DNA of 64,000 nucleotides, from contig CM035227.1 of the NCBI GenBank assembly GCA_020226215.1, forward strand, positions 19,471,866-19,535,865. Direction: 5' to 3'. This stretch comes from Sindora glabra (Eukaryota; Streptophyta; Magnoliopsida; Fabales; Fabaceae). A model generated the notes under the pieces. The model saw only the letters and a program-made list of their open reading frames with translations. It did not search any database and had not been told where the DNA came from. The position numbers and the translations under genes are program-made. Shown piece after piece: positions 12,724 to 25,384 of the stretch; positions within the stretch are counted from its first letter, which is position 1, and each line of letters opens with the position of its first letter.

Positions 12724-12906
12724 TACAGAGTGAATGATAGTTGCGGGATATAGATGAAAGAATAATAACTAACATCACTAGGACGTTTTAAAAGTTGAAC
12801 ATTTAGAGGAATTTATTCTACAGAAGAAGATAAGTATTACAAGAAAGTGTGGAGAGGAGTTTGCCACCCTGTTAGAAATTAGAATCTAGTGCTTTTGTGT
12901 GAGTAC
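12724..12906. repeat. Dispersed ~190-bp repeat, copy 1
   Basis: It shares ACAGAGTGAATG, AATAACTAACATCA, AAGTATTACAAGAAA, GTTTGCCACC and TCTAGTGCTTTTGTGTG with the copies at 13531-13725 and 42404-42591. No coding potential or transposon ends were identified. Confidence 0.7.
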
Positions 12907-13530
12907 ACAATCACAGTCACACTACTTCACGACAAAATCGAGTTTCTTTTAATTTTAAGAATTACACACAAAAATAAAAAATTTAAATTTAAATATATTG
13001 AAAGGCATAAAATATTCAAAAGAGGTCAGATATCACTTAAATCAAAAGAAATAAAATCATTATGATAACACTTTATCTAAACATTATCATAAAAATATTT
13101 TTTATATTATAAAATATTTGATTTAAATTATAATTATTATTTAAAAAAGTAAATTTATCATTATAATTTTATTAAAGTAATAGCAATCCTAAAAAATTGG
13201 CTTTCAATTCTTTATTAATCATAAGTTAATATTCTTTTACATCAAATTCATATACTCAAATGAGAGAATAATTCAGTAGTACTAAACTATCTATCGTAGT
13301 GGTAATCAGAAAAATCAATATCGTATAAAGTATATACTATTATATACATATCATTCACTTGTTGAGTCACAGTTATGAACAAATGTGTCTATATGCGAGT
13401 TATTTAGCTAAGTCAACTCCTCCATATTATATTGCAAAAGCATCAATATAATACATAATTGTACGAGCCTTCATTAAAAATCACGTGTGATACAAATTGA
13501 ATTAATGATATTTATTTACTTTGAACCATA

Positions 13531-13725
13531 TACAGAGTGAATGGTATATAATATAAAGGAATAACTAACATCATATTATATGGAAGTTTTAAAAGTAGGA
13601 AAACATTGGAACAAATATATATATATTGGTAAAACATTGAAAGAAATATTTGATATAAAGGAAAGATACGTATCACAAGAAAGTGTGGGGGGGGGGGGGG
13701 AGAAGTTTGCCACCTTGTTAGAATA
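13531..13725. repeat. Dispersed ~190-bp repeat, copy 2, with a G14 run
   Basis: It is colinear with 12724-12906. A run of 14 G (13687-13700) stands where copy 1 reads GTGTGGAGAGGAG, so homopolymer growth happened in this copy. Confidence 0.65.
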
Positions 13726-14637
13726 TCTCAAAATCAATCAATCTTTTTGTTGTAAAGTTAATCATATATAAAAATTCTTAGTATGTTGCTCCACTGATAA
13801 TAAGAACTGTGATAAGGAAGTTGTTGAAAAATTAATTATTTAAAAAAATTTATATTTTTTAATTTGTAATATTTATTTTAATTCTTATTAATAATAGGTA
13901 TATAAATTATGTGCTTGTTAACTAATTAAGATTGTCTTAATCATATATGTAGCATAATTAATTTAAGTTAGTTTTATCTACGACTGTCTCTACTTTAAAT
14001 ATTGTTTTAGAGAAAAAAAACATTATTTCTATTTATTTATAGTTTTAAGAAATCAACATTGTATTTGTTGTTTTTTTTTTCAAATATTACATTCATCATT
14101 TAAATAAATGCTCAATAATTTTATTTATCAACTTACTTTTACTAAAAATATATTAATAAATTATAAATCATATCTTTTAAAATTAAAATTATTTATTTTT
14201 TATTTATTATATATTAACATTAAACAGCACTTAGGAAAGGATTAAGGAACAATTCATAAGCTTTATGTGTTGTTAACTATACGATAAAAAAAATTTTCAA
14301 AAACATCTGCATCTATAGGTGCCTATTCCTATGTGAAATATCTCGTGCCTTTGCTGTGGTTAGTTATATATTCTGTTCTTGATCTATGCCCGAGTGCGGT
14401 CAGGTTCCAAAGGATAAGTTGATCAGTGGTTTAATTACACCGACCGGAATTTGGAAGGTTATCACTTTGCAATCGTCACGTCATGAAGTCACCCTTGGCT
14501 TTCTCCCATATGCATGAAGGCTCCTATTAATTTGCATGAAAGCTTTATAGGTACTTAACGGGTTAATATTTTCAAGGGATAGGATTGAGAACATATTTTT
14601 TAAATACTAGTTTCAACTTAATTAAAATGTATTTTTA

Positions 14638-17600
14638 TTACAATATATGTATATAATATTTCACATTATTAATTGCTGACTCAATTTTGCAGTTATATTC
14701 TCGCCATTTGTTTTTGAGATACTGCAAATCAAGATCTTTTATATTAAATAAATATTTAAAGAATTTTTTCACAATTATAAAGTGAAATTCCATGAGATTT
14801 GATTGATACTTTGCACTTGAACATATACTAAATATGATATGTAGTCTCCTAGTAGTGGAATAAAGTGATGAACCAATCATACTTTTATATTGCTTCTCAT
14901 CTATTGGCTTACTATTTTCATCCTTATCAAATGTAATAGAGGGATTCATAGATGTACCAAAGATCTTTGCATTTTTCATCCAAAATCTCTTTAAGAAATC
15001 TTTAGTATACTTAGCTTGGTTGATGAAAATTTCATACTTCATTTGTTTTACTTGAAGTCTAAGAAAAAATGTAAACTCTTTCATCTACTCATTTCAAACT
15101 CCTTGATATGATTAGAAAATTCATTGCATAAAAACTCATTAATAGACCCAAATGTAATATTATCAACATATATATGTATAATTAAAATATCATATTCAAT
15201 ATATTTGATGAAAAATATAATATCTACTTTTCCTCTCTTAATTTTTTTTAACAAAAAATTTAATAAGCCTCTCATACTAAGTTCTAGAAGCTTGCTTAAG
15301 ATCATATAAAGCCTTAGCGAGTTTGAATAAAATGATTAGGTTTTTAGAAATTTGAAATCCAAGAGGTTATTTAATATAAATTTCCTCATTTATAAGAAAC
15401 CATTTAAGAAAGCATTTTTTATATCCATTTAATAAAAAAACTTGAAATCTATATGGGATGCAAAAGCAAGTAGCATTCTAATGGATTTAATTCTAGTAAC
15501 ACATGCACAAGTTTCATTATAATTAATATTTTCCTATTGATTGTATTCATGTGTTACTAATCTTGCTTTATTTCTTACCATTTTTCTAGATTCATAAAGC
15601 TTGTTACAAAATACCTACTTGGTGTCAAAGATTGGATAGTTGAAAGGCTTAAGCACAAGTGTCCATACTTTGTCATTTTCAAATCGGTTAAGTTTCTCTT
15701 GCATGGCATGGATCCAACTTCCATCAACAAGTTTTTTATCAACATTTTTTGTTTCAATATTAGATAGAAGAGTCAAGTTGTTGTTTCTAAATGAAAACCT
15801 TATTTGAATTTCCCGAGAAGGATCACCAATAATGTATTCGTATGGATAGGTTAATATATGCCTCCATTCTCTTGGAAGACCATGATGTCAAGGCCTAGGA
15901 GTTTTCTTCTCTAATTACTTGATCTAATCCTATTGCTTATTCAACTTAACTTATTCTTTTGATCCATCTTGCTTGTTAGATCTTGTTTAATCTAAACAAC
16001 TTGTTTGTTGGGATTCTCATGTTGTACTTGCTTTTTTGATAAGATTTCTTTTAAGATGAAATCATTCATCCAAATGCTTTCGCATTTGAGCATCATTGTT
16101 CTCATCAAATACAACATGCATGGATTCTTTTATCATTAAAGTTCTTTTTTTTGTAAACTCTATAAGTTTTACTTGTTATAGAATAACTCAAAAAGATACT
16201 TTTATCATATTTAGAATCAGACTTAGTTAGTTGGTCTTTCCCATTATTCAAGATATAACATCTACATTCATATGCATGGAAATAACCAATATTGGGTTTT
16301 CCTTCATTCCAAAACTTATAAAGAGTCTTTTTAAGATGACACACATCAATCATCTATTTGTGATATCATAGGAAGTGTTTTTGACTTCTAACTAAATATA
16401 TTTTGAAAGATCATATTCACAAAGCATGCTTCTTGCAATATCAATTAAAGTTTTATTTTTTTCTTTCAACAATCCTATTTTGTTGAAGAGTTCTAAAACA
16501 TGAAAAATTATAACTAATATCATTTTTTTGCTTTCTTCACAAAATTTTTCAAAAAGATGAATTTCAAATTCATCACCATGATCATTTCTAATGTTTAACA
16601 TGTACACCCCTTTTTCATCTTGAATCTTTTTGTAAAACCTTTTAAATTCAATGAAAATTTCATCTTTGTAAGTTGAAAAAGCACCCAAGTATATCTTGAG
16701 AAATCATCAATAATAACTAAATAGTATCTTTTGCTTATAAAAATTTAGGTCTTAGTAGGACCAAAAAGATCTATAAGCAATAGCTCCAAAGGTCTTGAAT
16801 TGAAAACAATATTTTTGGGTTGAAAAGAAGATTTTACTTATTTCCTTTGTTGACCAACATTACACTTATGATTTTTCTCAGAGTTAATTATTAGAAGGCC
16901 ATAAATGAAGTTATTTTTGTTAAGATTTGAAATAAGATACATGTTAATATAGTCTAGTCTTCTATGCCAAAGCCAACTTTAATCATTTTTTGAAATAAAA
17001 TATTTATCTTCCTTTGGAGGATATATACACTAAGAAGATAGCATAAATATTATTCATTCTTTGAGCCATAAAAAATACTTTCTTATTGGAGATGTTTTGC
17101 ACATAATGAGAAATTTCAAATATAATTTTATGACCTCTATCACAAAGTTGACTTATGCTTAAGATGTTATGTTTAAGTCCTTTCACCATCCTAACATTAT
17201 GGAGATAAAATGAAGGATATATAGCAATTTTATTAATCCTAATAATCTTGCATCTTGCATCATCATTAATAACTATATCACCTCCTTGAATTAGCTCAAG
17301 AAAGATAAACTTGTTATGTGCTTTGAGCAACCACTATCAAGTAATCTATAGTCTTTTTTGACATTTCCTTTTAGATTAACCAACAATGAATAACTATTAT
17401 GTTTTAAGTACCTAAATCATCTTAGGTTCTTTCAAGTAAATTTCTCTTTCTTTTAGGCACTGACCTTTAGGTTTCTCTCCTTGTGTATCATGAACAAGTA
17501 ATATTTTCTTGTGAATAGAAGATTAAGTTATATGTAATTTTTTTCCACAAAAGTTATAAGTAAAATTAAGAGTAGAATTTTAAGTTGCTTTTACAAAGAA

Positions 17601-19538
17601 ATTCTTATAATATTTCTCATTCCTTTCTTATACAAAGCTGACTCCCTCTTTGTCAAGGGAAATTTTTTTTCCCAAAAGAGCACTCATGTTTCTTTTTCAT
17701 TTTACAAAATGAGAAAGATCCTTTTTCAAATTCTTTACTTATTTTTTTCCAAAAGTTAGTTCTCATTTTTTAAAGAATGAATAACCAAATTTCCTTGTTC
17801 TAAAACTTATTTTCTTTTTAAAAAAAAGAAACATTTTCTTTTGTTTTTGAAATTTATTTTTCAATTTTTTAAAAGAAATAATTACTTGCTTTATTGGTAC
17901 CCAGATCGCCTTCCGAAAGGACAATTGTTTCATTTTTAATATTCAAGTTAGTTTTTGAAGAAAGAACAACCATGTTACTTTTTAAAACAACATTTTCTTT
18001 TATCAAACTATTTTTCCTTTTGCAAGTAAATGACTTCATTTAATAGAAAGAAATCTCTTCTAATAAATCATTTTAAGAAAAAACATCCATTTATTCAAAA
18101 ACATCATTTTCCTTTCTCATAAGATTATTTTCATTTTTCAAAGAATTAATATCATCTTGTAATTCTTGATTCTCATTTTTTAAAAAGTGGAAATTATTTT
18201 TCAAAATTTCAAGACCTTTTTCAAGTTCTTCATTTTTACTCTGTAAAGAATCAAAATTATTTTTTCAGACTTTCAAAATATTTATATAAAGAAGATTTTT
18301 CTTTAAAAAGAGAGGTATTTTTTCATAATTTTTTAGGAATCCTTCATTAAACTTTAAAAGCCTAACGTAACTTATCATAGGGAATAAGGAGTCAAGATCT
18401 ATTACTTCAGTGTAATCTTCTTTGCCCATGAAGCAAATGTTAAAAATTTCATCCATTTCTTCTTTTTTAAACATCATCATTGAATGGAATGTACTCATCA
18501 TCCCATGTAGCCATCATTGTTTTCTTCTTTATTGGCCTTCTAGAGAATCTCTTCTTTAGATTTAGGCAATCCATTTTGATATGATTAGGCTTCTTGCATT
18601 TATAGTAAATAGGCACTTGATTGCCATTTCTTTCTTTGCTTATTTTTTTCCTATCTTTCTTTTTTCTCAAAAATGGCTTTTAAGGTTTATCTTACCTTTT
18701 TCTTCTAAATATTTTAGTAAAAGTAAGCCATTTATTCATCATCATCAAATTCAATATCATTTTCTTGAGAAAATGTAAAAGCTTTATGAGTACTATTTCT
18801 TTTTCTTCTAATAGTTACTTCTTTCATTATCTTACTTTAAGCTTTAAGAGTACTATTTCTTTTTCTTCTAATAGTTACTTCTTTCATTTTCTTACTTTTC
18901 TCATAAGCTATGAATTTTCCTCTTAACTCATCATAAGTGAAAGTTTCAAGATTATTGCCTTCTTAAATAGCATTACTCTTAAATTCCTAAGAGCTTAGGA
19001 GACATTTAAGTATTTTCAAGATAATTTCTTGTTCAAGAATGATTCATCCTAGAATATGAAGATTATTCACAATGGCAAAGAGTTTTTCAAACATAGACCT
19101 ATGCTTTCATTCTTCTCCATTTGAAAAAGTTTATATTCTTGAGCAACCATATTAACATAAGTTGTTTGTACTAACAATGTTCCTTTAAAAGTGACTTGAA
19201 ATTTGTTCCACATCTCTTTTGTTGATGTGCATTTATAGATTTTCTTATACTCTTTAGGAGCAACAACAAATATGATGGTATTTTTGCCCTTTGCATGGAA
19301 ACTACTTTTTCTTTTTGACTTCACTCCACTTGCCTTTTGGCTTAGGAACATCCACATCTCTTTCCCTTTTTGTTAGAACAATGTATCCATCCTTGATCAA
19401 CTCTCACATAACATCATCACTGGCTTAAAGGAAGAATATTATTGAATGTTTCCAATTATCATAATTGGTTCTATCAAATAATAGTGGTCTAGATATAGGA
19501 TGGCCTTCTTATCCATGTGATCATCCAAGGTTATCCAT
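14638..19538 (-). pseudogene. copia gag-pol remnant (no RNase H)
   Basis: Gag begins near 19538 (RPLLFDRTNYDNWK, then KGKNTIIFVVAPKEY and TKEMWNKFQVTFKGT at 19067-19357). A CCHC knuckle at about 18580-18620 reads YYKCKKPNHIKMDC, the first Cys being Tyr. The pre-integrase region is at 17004-17330 (VKGLKHNILSISQLCDRGH). The integrase core is at 16392-16688 (IRNDHGDEFE, LLKEKNKTLIDIARSML) and its C-terminal part at 16105-16353 (YILNNGKDQL, SKTYRVY). RT is at 15760-14638: IYVDNITFGS at ~15150 carries Asn in place of the second catalytic Asp, and SMIGSSLYSTTRR follows. Many frameshifts. The lineage resembles long-gag SIRE-type copia elements, from motif wording only. Confidence 0.88.
18781..18900. 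repeat. 60-bp tandem duplication inside gag of copia element 2
   Basis: 18781-18840 and 18841-18900 are nearly identical (GCTTTAAGAG, TACTATTTCTTTTTCTTC, ATAGTTACTTCTTTCAT), with a handful of mismatches. It duplicates coding sequence between gag and the zinc knuckle, and looks much younger than the rest of the relic. Confidence 0.9.
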
Positions 19539-19595
19539 ATTAACTATGTTCCTATAAGATCTTTACTCAAAAGTGGTTAAGTTTTAATAATAGAG

Positions 19596-19612
19596 ACCAA
19601 GTTCTAATACCA
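19596..19612 (-). other. Primer binding site of copia element 2
   Basis: The minus strand reads TGGTATTAGAACTTGG, close to the plant copia initiator-methionine-tRNA primer site TGGTATCAGAGC. It lies two bases inside the LTR boundary at 19615. Confidence 0.75.
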
Positions 19613-19614
19613 AT

Positions 19615-20300
19615 TGATAGACAAAAGTACACTAAAAAGGGTTGAATTGGTGCATTAAAAAATTAAAATTTTAAACCTTAAAAATAGTTTGCTTTTTTGA
19701 AACTCTCAAAGAGCAATAATAATATAAGTTTGAAAGATCAAGTAAATGATAAGTAAAGATAAGTAATAAAGTCCATGAAGTAAACAAAGGGTCAAATTAG
19801 GACCTTTGCTATCCCAAAGAACAACTTCATTCAAAAGGCTTCTTCTTTTTGTTCAAGTCTTCTAGGCAGTTTGCTTTTCCCAAAAGGTTAAGCTCTAATC
19901 ACAATTAAGACTAAAAACTTTAAATATGCAGTGCTTACTCTTTCTTTTGTTGGTTTGAAGTATCATTTTCATTGTATACTACTATAAAAGTATAGTTAGC
20001 TTGCTTCTCTAAAGTAACTATCCTTTTCTGTACAATATTGTTGCTTGCTCTTTTCTATTGGTTAACAATATAATAATCCACTGCTAAGTTAGCTTAATGT
20101 GGCATTTTGCAACAAGAAGTTGGAAATTCTACAAAATGCCGTATAACATCATGCAGATAGCAAAAAAGCAACTAGAACTAATTGATATATCTCAACTTTT
20201 AATAGGACGAAAACCTAGTATATTATCAACATGGAAAATTGATGCATTCATAGAACAATTTCACCCATTTAAGTAAATAAAACATATTAAAAATAACGGG
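19615..20300 (-). repeat. 5' LTR-like sequence of copia element 2, right boundary unknown
   Basis: It starts TGATAG beside the primer binding site. With no partner LTR in the window the outer end cannot be fixed, so 20300 is only a nominal limit. Confidence 0.4.
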
Positions 20301-22801
20301 AATTAGAATTACACACTTTACTGGCTAGGAAAGGGCAACTGGGCAAAAATAGTTTTTAAACCAAAAACATATTCCCAACATATCAAAACCATGTAAAATA
20401 ATATCTTTGCAATTAATGTGTTATCCAATTAAATTCAAATCATCATCAAAACAAATAATTAATTTAAGCAAGTTAAGGTTTCCACATTTCACATATTGGT
20501 ATTATTAATTAGATTGGAATTGGATGCTTAACTTGAATTGAAATTAATAGTAAAAGATTAATTTAGGCATTTGTTCTAAATTAGTGAACATTAGAAACAT
20601 CACATTATTGTCAGCTTAGCATAATTCTACACTAAGTAATCAAACCAAGAGTAATTCATTCAATTCATTCAGTGTTTGGGATAAATCAACGAATTGAGAA
20701 TTGGAATGTGTCTTTAACCAAAGCTTTTATTATCTTCTTTCATTTAATTCTTCTTATTTTTACATTCTAACACCTTTGTTATTGATTACTAATCCCTTAG
20801 ATTCGCCATGAGCCTAACAGTACTGATAGTTTTAGTAAGAATAGTTTATAATTTTGGTTTGTACAATGCACATCACCCGGCTTGAATAGGATATAGAAGA
20901 GTAAGATGACACTGAATAGGAGATAAATAAAGAATAGGATGAAGATGATCTACAAGAAGATAAAGAAGAGGTAACTGATAAATGATTCAAGTTAAATTTA
21001 TAATAATAAATGTATTTTTATCTATGGTTCAATTTGTGAATTATTTAATTTATTTTTTAATTTTATTGTTATTTGCAAATTTCTTTTTTATAAAAAAATT
21101 ATTGATAAATTTTTTATTCAGGTAAATTTAATTTTAAATACTTTGAATTTTTTAATTGGCAATTTTTATGGATTTTTTGATGAAATAATAATATTTTATG
21201 GTAATAAAATGATAATAATAATACATTTTTAACCCTATTTTTAGTTTAAAATTCCCTCTGAAAATCATAATTTTTCACGGAAAAGACTTCTCAAAAATAA
21301 CAATAAAAATATTTGGTATAATAAAATTGATTACATGTAATAATTTAACAGTTTTGATTGAAAAATAATTAATGTGCGAAAGTTGTCACGGCCACAGGTC
21401 GGAGCGGATATTATATATTCTATTTTTTTTTTAGTACATTATATATTCTATTTGGTGATTGCTTTCTATTTTTCTGATCTTTTTCAGATAAATTGGAAGT
21501 TTCTGTCGGGATTGGTTCACTTCCCTCCCCCCTCCCCCTGGGGGGGGGGGGGGGTGGATAGGAAAAGAGCGAGAGAGCCATACTCATCAACGAAGGAGAA
21601 TATCATCGGATTTTCAGCTTAAAATAAAACGAAAAATAAAAATTATATTAAAAAGAGTTTCTTAGAGAACTAAATTTCTAAAATGTAAATAGATTTTTGG
21701 TTGATTGAATAAGTAAGAAAAAAGTACTTTATATGTTTAGAACATAAAATTAAATTATTTTATTTTATTAAAAAATTTCAATATTCATATAAATTTTATC
21801 TTTGAAGCTAAATCATACAATAATCGTTTTATTCTTAAAATACTTTCGATATAGGAGTGAACAATTCTTTTACAGTAAAAATTATAAATTAAGTATCTTT
21901 TGTATCAAATATAACATTTTAAAAATAATTTTTATTTTTTATCTATCACTTTATTATTAAGTTAAATTCATATTATTTTCATAAAAATTAATAATTACAT
22001 TTATCAATTTTTATAATTACTTAATTACTTTCTCAATATAAATTTTAATATACTTATTAAATTTTAGTATTTGAAGATATATAAGAAAGGAAAAGAATAG
22101 AAATATGACAGGAAGGAAAGGGGAAAATGAATAGAGGAGAAAATCATCAAAATTGGGGAGAGACTGAATAGGAAAGAGAAAGATAAAGATGAGAAATGAG
22201 AAAAGGAAAGAGTAAGGGGGAGAGAGAATCGTAAAGACAGAAATTTAAGAGAGAAAGGATAGGGTTCGAAGGATGAAAAGTGGATAGAGAAGTATACGAG
22301 AGAGGAGTAAGAAAAATAAAGAAAAAGAATATGTAATTATGTAATATATGATAATTTTAAAAAAATAATAATTTTATTTAATTGAAGAGGGAAACCAATC
22401 CTCTAACGCTTTTTCTGTTTTTGTAATTTTCCAAAAACCGTTTTCTTTCCAAACTAAGATACCTTATTGCATTGATAATTTTACAAAACTAGTTTCCCGA
22501 TGCACCCAGAATTGCAGGTATAAAGTAGATGGCCAACAATTTTAAAAGAAAAGAATAAGAGAAAAAAGTCAAACACAAATATTAAAAAACAGGAAACAGA
22601 TACTCAAACCCCTTTTACATATAGTATTATCATTATCATATCATGCCGTGGAATTGGGGTTACATGCTGTGGGGTTGGGGTGGGGGGATGATCATTATAA
22701 CAAATCGGATTCCAAGCTAGTCTTCAAAGTGACACTTCAGAGTCACCCTAGCTAAATGATCTTAAAAAGCTAAGGATACATATTAGAGAGAAGCCAGAAG
22801 C
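20301..22801. other. AT-rich intergenic DNA, no gene recognised
   Basis: The plus-strand frame 21374-21622 owes part of its length to a G15 run (Gly codons) and has no motif. A purine-rich stretch at about 22080-22330 (repeated AGAGA/GGAAA) is low-complexity. Confidence 0.5.
21523..21554. repeat. C-run followed by G15 run
   Basis: Blocks of C (CCCTCC, CCCCCTCCCCC) run straight into 15 G (21540-21554). The two arms are complementary and could fold back on each other, and the G-run could form a quadruplex. It is an isolated GC spike in AT-rich DNA. Confidence 0.9.
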
Positions 22802-23116
22802 TTAATTAAATGCTTCTTTTACTGAATTAGCAACATGAGGATCAAGATAATCAAGAATGAAATTTCCGAGTTCTTGATCCCCGCTGAGCAATCCGTCACC
22901 GTCGCGGTCTTCGGAATTGATAGCTCTAGCAGCTCTGACCCTGGCGAAATAGCATCCATATTTTTTGAAAAGTTGCCTGATCTCATCCTTATCCAGACTA
23001 CCATCATTATTGGTGTCAGCGACTCGAAGAAGCTCTTCAATTAGCTTTTTCAGGTTGTCTGAGATTTTCTCCAGGGGAGGGAGCCCCTTTGTCTTGGTTC
23101 CTATGGAGATTGTCAT
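22802..23116 (-). CDS. Small two-EF-hand calcium-binding protein (copy b, intact)
   Basis: A complete 104-codon frame from ATG at 23116 to a stop at 22802. Residues 34-45 form a canonical EF loop (Asp34, Asn36, Asp38, Gly39, Ser40, Asp42, Glu45). Residues 70-81 form a second loop (Asp70, Asp72, Asp74, Gly75, Ser78), where position 12 is Gln81 and the Glu comes one residue later (82). The N-terminus (MTISIGTKTKGLPPLEK) has no signal peptide and no membrane segment is present, so it is probably a soluble cytosolic or nuclear calcium sensor or buffer. Plant relatives are calmodulin-like or small EF-hand proteins; the exact subfamily is not assigned. GC content is higher than the flanks. It is the only undamaged member of the minus-strand EF-hand cluster here. 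A TATA-like box lies ~100 bp upstream. Loop 1 should bind calcium; loop 2 is doubtful. Confidence 0.88.
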   Translation of the reverse strand: MTISIGTKTKGLPPLEKISDNLKKLIEELLRVADTNNDGSLDKDEIRQLFKKYGCYFARVRAARAINSEDRDGDGLLSGDQELGNFILDYLDPHVANSVKEAFN

Positions 23117-23210
23117 TTTAGCACTCCCCTCTCTCTCCTCTTTTCCTCTCTCTTAACAGTCTAACTTGCTGCTTTAAGTTGTATGGAGTTATGGTTTAAG
23201 CAAGAGCCGT

Positions 23211-23220
23211 TATATTTACA
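23211..23220 (-). promoter_or_regulatory. TATA-like box of the intact EF-hand gene
   Basis: The minus strand reads TGTAAATATA about 95-105 bp upstream of the ATG at 23116. A GA/CT-rich leader lies in between (23120-23155), a common plant 5' UTR composition. Confidence 0.45.
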
Positions 23221-24389
23221 GCGGGGTCGGATCGGACCTCGTACGACATGGTATCAAAATAGAACCGATCGGATTTACCCGTTTATTGTGGTTTATCAAG
23301 GTTCAGTGATTTACATTCTGCAAAAAGAGCTAATTTTTAATTCTAATTTACCTAACCCACACATATAATTTTCTAAATTTGAATCTTAAATATAATCGAA
23401 AGTAAAGGTTCAAAGAGAACTTTGCATGTTACTATACTACCAACGTAAAAAGAGATAATTATTATACACATGCGAGAATATGATTTAAAGCCAAATTCTG
23501 TACAATTTTTTAAAGATTTAGTTTAACTATATTTACATATTTTGTATTTTGAAAAAATACATACTAAATTCCTTTTCCATCTCATTTTTTAATTTATTTT
23601 AATTATATAATTCCACGTATCTTCTATTTTAAAAAATATATGACGACTTTTTTTTATATGTATTGCATGCCTTCTTTTTCTCTATGTTTGAAATATATAC
23701 TCATTAATCATGCTTAAGAAAAGTACGAGAAAATATTATGAGTGCAATTACTCAAAAATTGACAGAAAAAATTCAATAATTGGGCCATGATTTGATTTAA
23801 TTGAAGTTACAAATTTAGAATAGTACAATATGTAAAATGTATGTAACATAATACATATATTAATTTTCAATTATGGACTGTTAGTGGTCCTGGGAGGAAT
23901 ATTGAATAGTCATCAACCGCCCTGAGTCACATGTTCTTCTGTATATCTTGTAGAACACGTTTTATTCTGGAATCTCTTAAAAGACTTTTTGTTTGTTTTC
24001 TTCCTTCTTTTTATTTTGTTCCTGTGGGAATATTGAAAAAGGATGCGAAATAATTATATTTAGATAAAAATAACGAAGGCCTGACTATTTGGTTTTCTTA
24101 ATTGTTAAAATATATGGTTCATTTACTATCATGATCACTGTTACTAGATATATACAAGGTAATAAATTTATATGTATAAATGTTGAATCATGTACAATTT
24201 AGCATATAAAAAATATAACAAAAAATGCTTCATATTTATCCTTCTAATCCCTCGAACCCACCTGTTTGCTCGAAAGAACAGAGGCTTGACAAAATCAAAG
24301 ACAAAAACGATGACGATGATATTAGTAGGATAATAGCAACGTGCAAATCATTACGTGTGACATAGTGACATGAGATTAGGTTTAGCAGC

Positions 24390-24440
<51 letters not shown>

Positions 24441-24945
24441 TGAAGCATATTAAAGTATAGATTTGCGTAAATAAGTTGCCCTCCAACTTAATATGAAAAT
24501 ATTACAGCATATTAAAGCGTCAATTTGGATAATTTTATTAAAATTCATGAGAGATAAAATTATTATGGTATTGAAATATAGATTTGCGTAGACAAACTAT
24601 CCTCCAACTTGGTATGAAAAAATCAAAGCATATTAAAGCACAAATTGGCATAATTTTATTAAAATCCATAAAAGGTGAAAGTATTTTATCAAATATTTTT
24701 TTTTGCTGATAACAAATTAAATTTTATTAATATGGAAAGTGGCCAATATCGAAAAATACAAACATCTTCAATTTCTGGAGGACTTGAGTTAGATTATCTG
24801 TTCCGCCTCTAATAACCCAAATTCTTTTCCTATATAGTATTGTTAACATTAAAACCATGTGGAAATAGAGCTACACATATATGGGGGAAAAAAGTGGGTA
24901 AATAGTCATTATAATAAAGAGGGGTGCAAGTTTGCAAAGGCGGTA
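23221..24945. other. AT-rich intergenic DNA with an (AAT)17 microsatellite
   Basis: No gene recognised. The AAT array at 24390-24440 creates a false poly-Leu frame on the minus strand. Two similar ~60-bp stretches near 24450 and 24580 (TTTGCGTA, CCTCCAACTT, ATATTAAAGC) form a short direct repeat. Confidence 0.55.
24390..24440. repeat. (AAT)n microsatellite, about 17 units
   Basis: Perfect trinucleotide array directly readable in the sequence. Confidence 0.97.
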
Positions 24946-25109
24946 CCTAGGATTTAAAAAACAGTCCGCGACGGCAATATTGCATTTTCGGAGTAGACGG
25001 CATCCATGATTTTCTATAATTTTAGACCGTTATAGCCATATTTTTCTACATTCGTCCGCATCGCAATGCGACCGCGACCGCAACCGCAACCACAATTTAA
25101 ATCCCTGGG
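24946..25109. mobile_element. MITE-like element, copy 1
   Basis: The ends are inverted repeats: CCTAGGATTTAAAAA at the left, CAATTTAAATCCCTGGG at the right. The interior is unusually CpG-rich (ACCGCGACCGCAACCGC). A diverged relative with matching ends lies at 25191-25384. There is no coding capacity, and the transposon superfamily and target duplication are not determined. Confidence 0.55.
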
Positions 25110-25190
25110 TGGCACTAAAGAGTAGAAAGTCACCCTAAACACAAAATAGATATAATACAGCTTTAAATTACGATTGACTTAAATAACAGA

Positions 25191-25384
25191 TGCACCCTAA
25201 GATTTAAAAAACAGTCCACGGCATGCGACTGTAATATTGGTCATGGACCACATTGGTCACGAATTACACTATATCTATTATTTTTCATAATTCTGCACTG
25301 CAATGATCGCATTTTTTTAACATTTATCCACGTTGCAGCAAAATTACGACCATGACCGCCATCATGACTTAAATCCTTAAATGC
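25191..25384. mobile_element. MITE-like element, copy 2
   Basis: Left end TGCACCCTAAGATTTAAA, right end GACTTAAATCCTTAAATGC. Like the first copy it shares ATTTAAAAAACAGTCC near the left end and CGACCATGACCGCCAT-type words near the right. It is more decayed, with CpGs largely converted to TpG/CpA. Confidence 0.5.

Larger units (their letters stand above)
11035..14637. other. AT-rich intergenic DNA holding a dispersed repeat
   Basis: No gene recognised. 12724-12906 and 13531-13725 are two copies of a repeat also found at 42404-42591. 13352-13490 and about 14380-14440 have further matches to 42780-42930 and ~43440-43500 in the same order. The rest is AT-rich, with short chance frames only. Confidence 0.5.
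14638..19614 (-). mobile_element. Second copia retrotransposon relic, 3' truncated
   Basis: A minus-strand copia element of a different lineage from the one at 5947. Its 5' end is marked by a primer binding site at 19596-19612, abutting LTR-like sequence that begins TGATAG at 19615. Gag, protease, integrase and RT remnants follow down to 14638, where the frame runs out at the start of RNase H. No RNase H, polypurine tract or 3' LTR is seen at the left, so the 3' end has been deleted. No target duplication can be assigned. Confidence 0.85.

Noticed and set aside
24236..24448. Minus-strand frame with a long poly-Leu run
   Set aside because: Produced by the AAT microsatellite; no other coding evidence.
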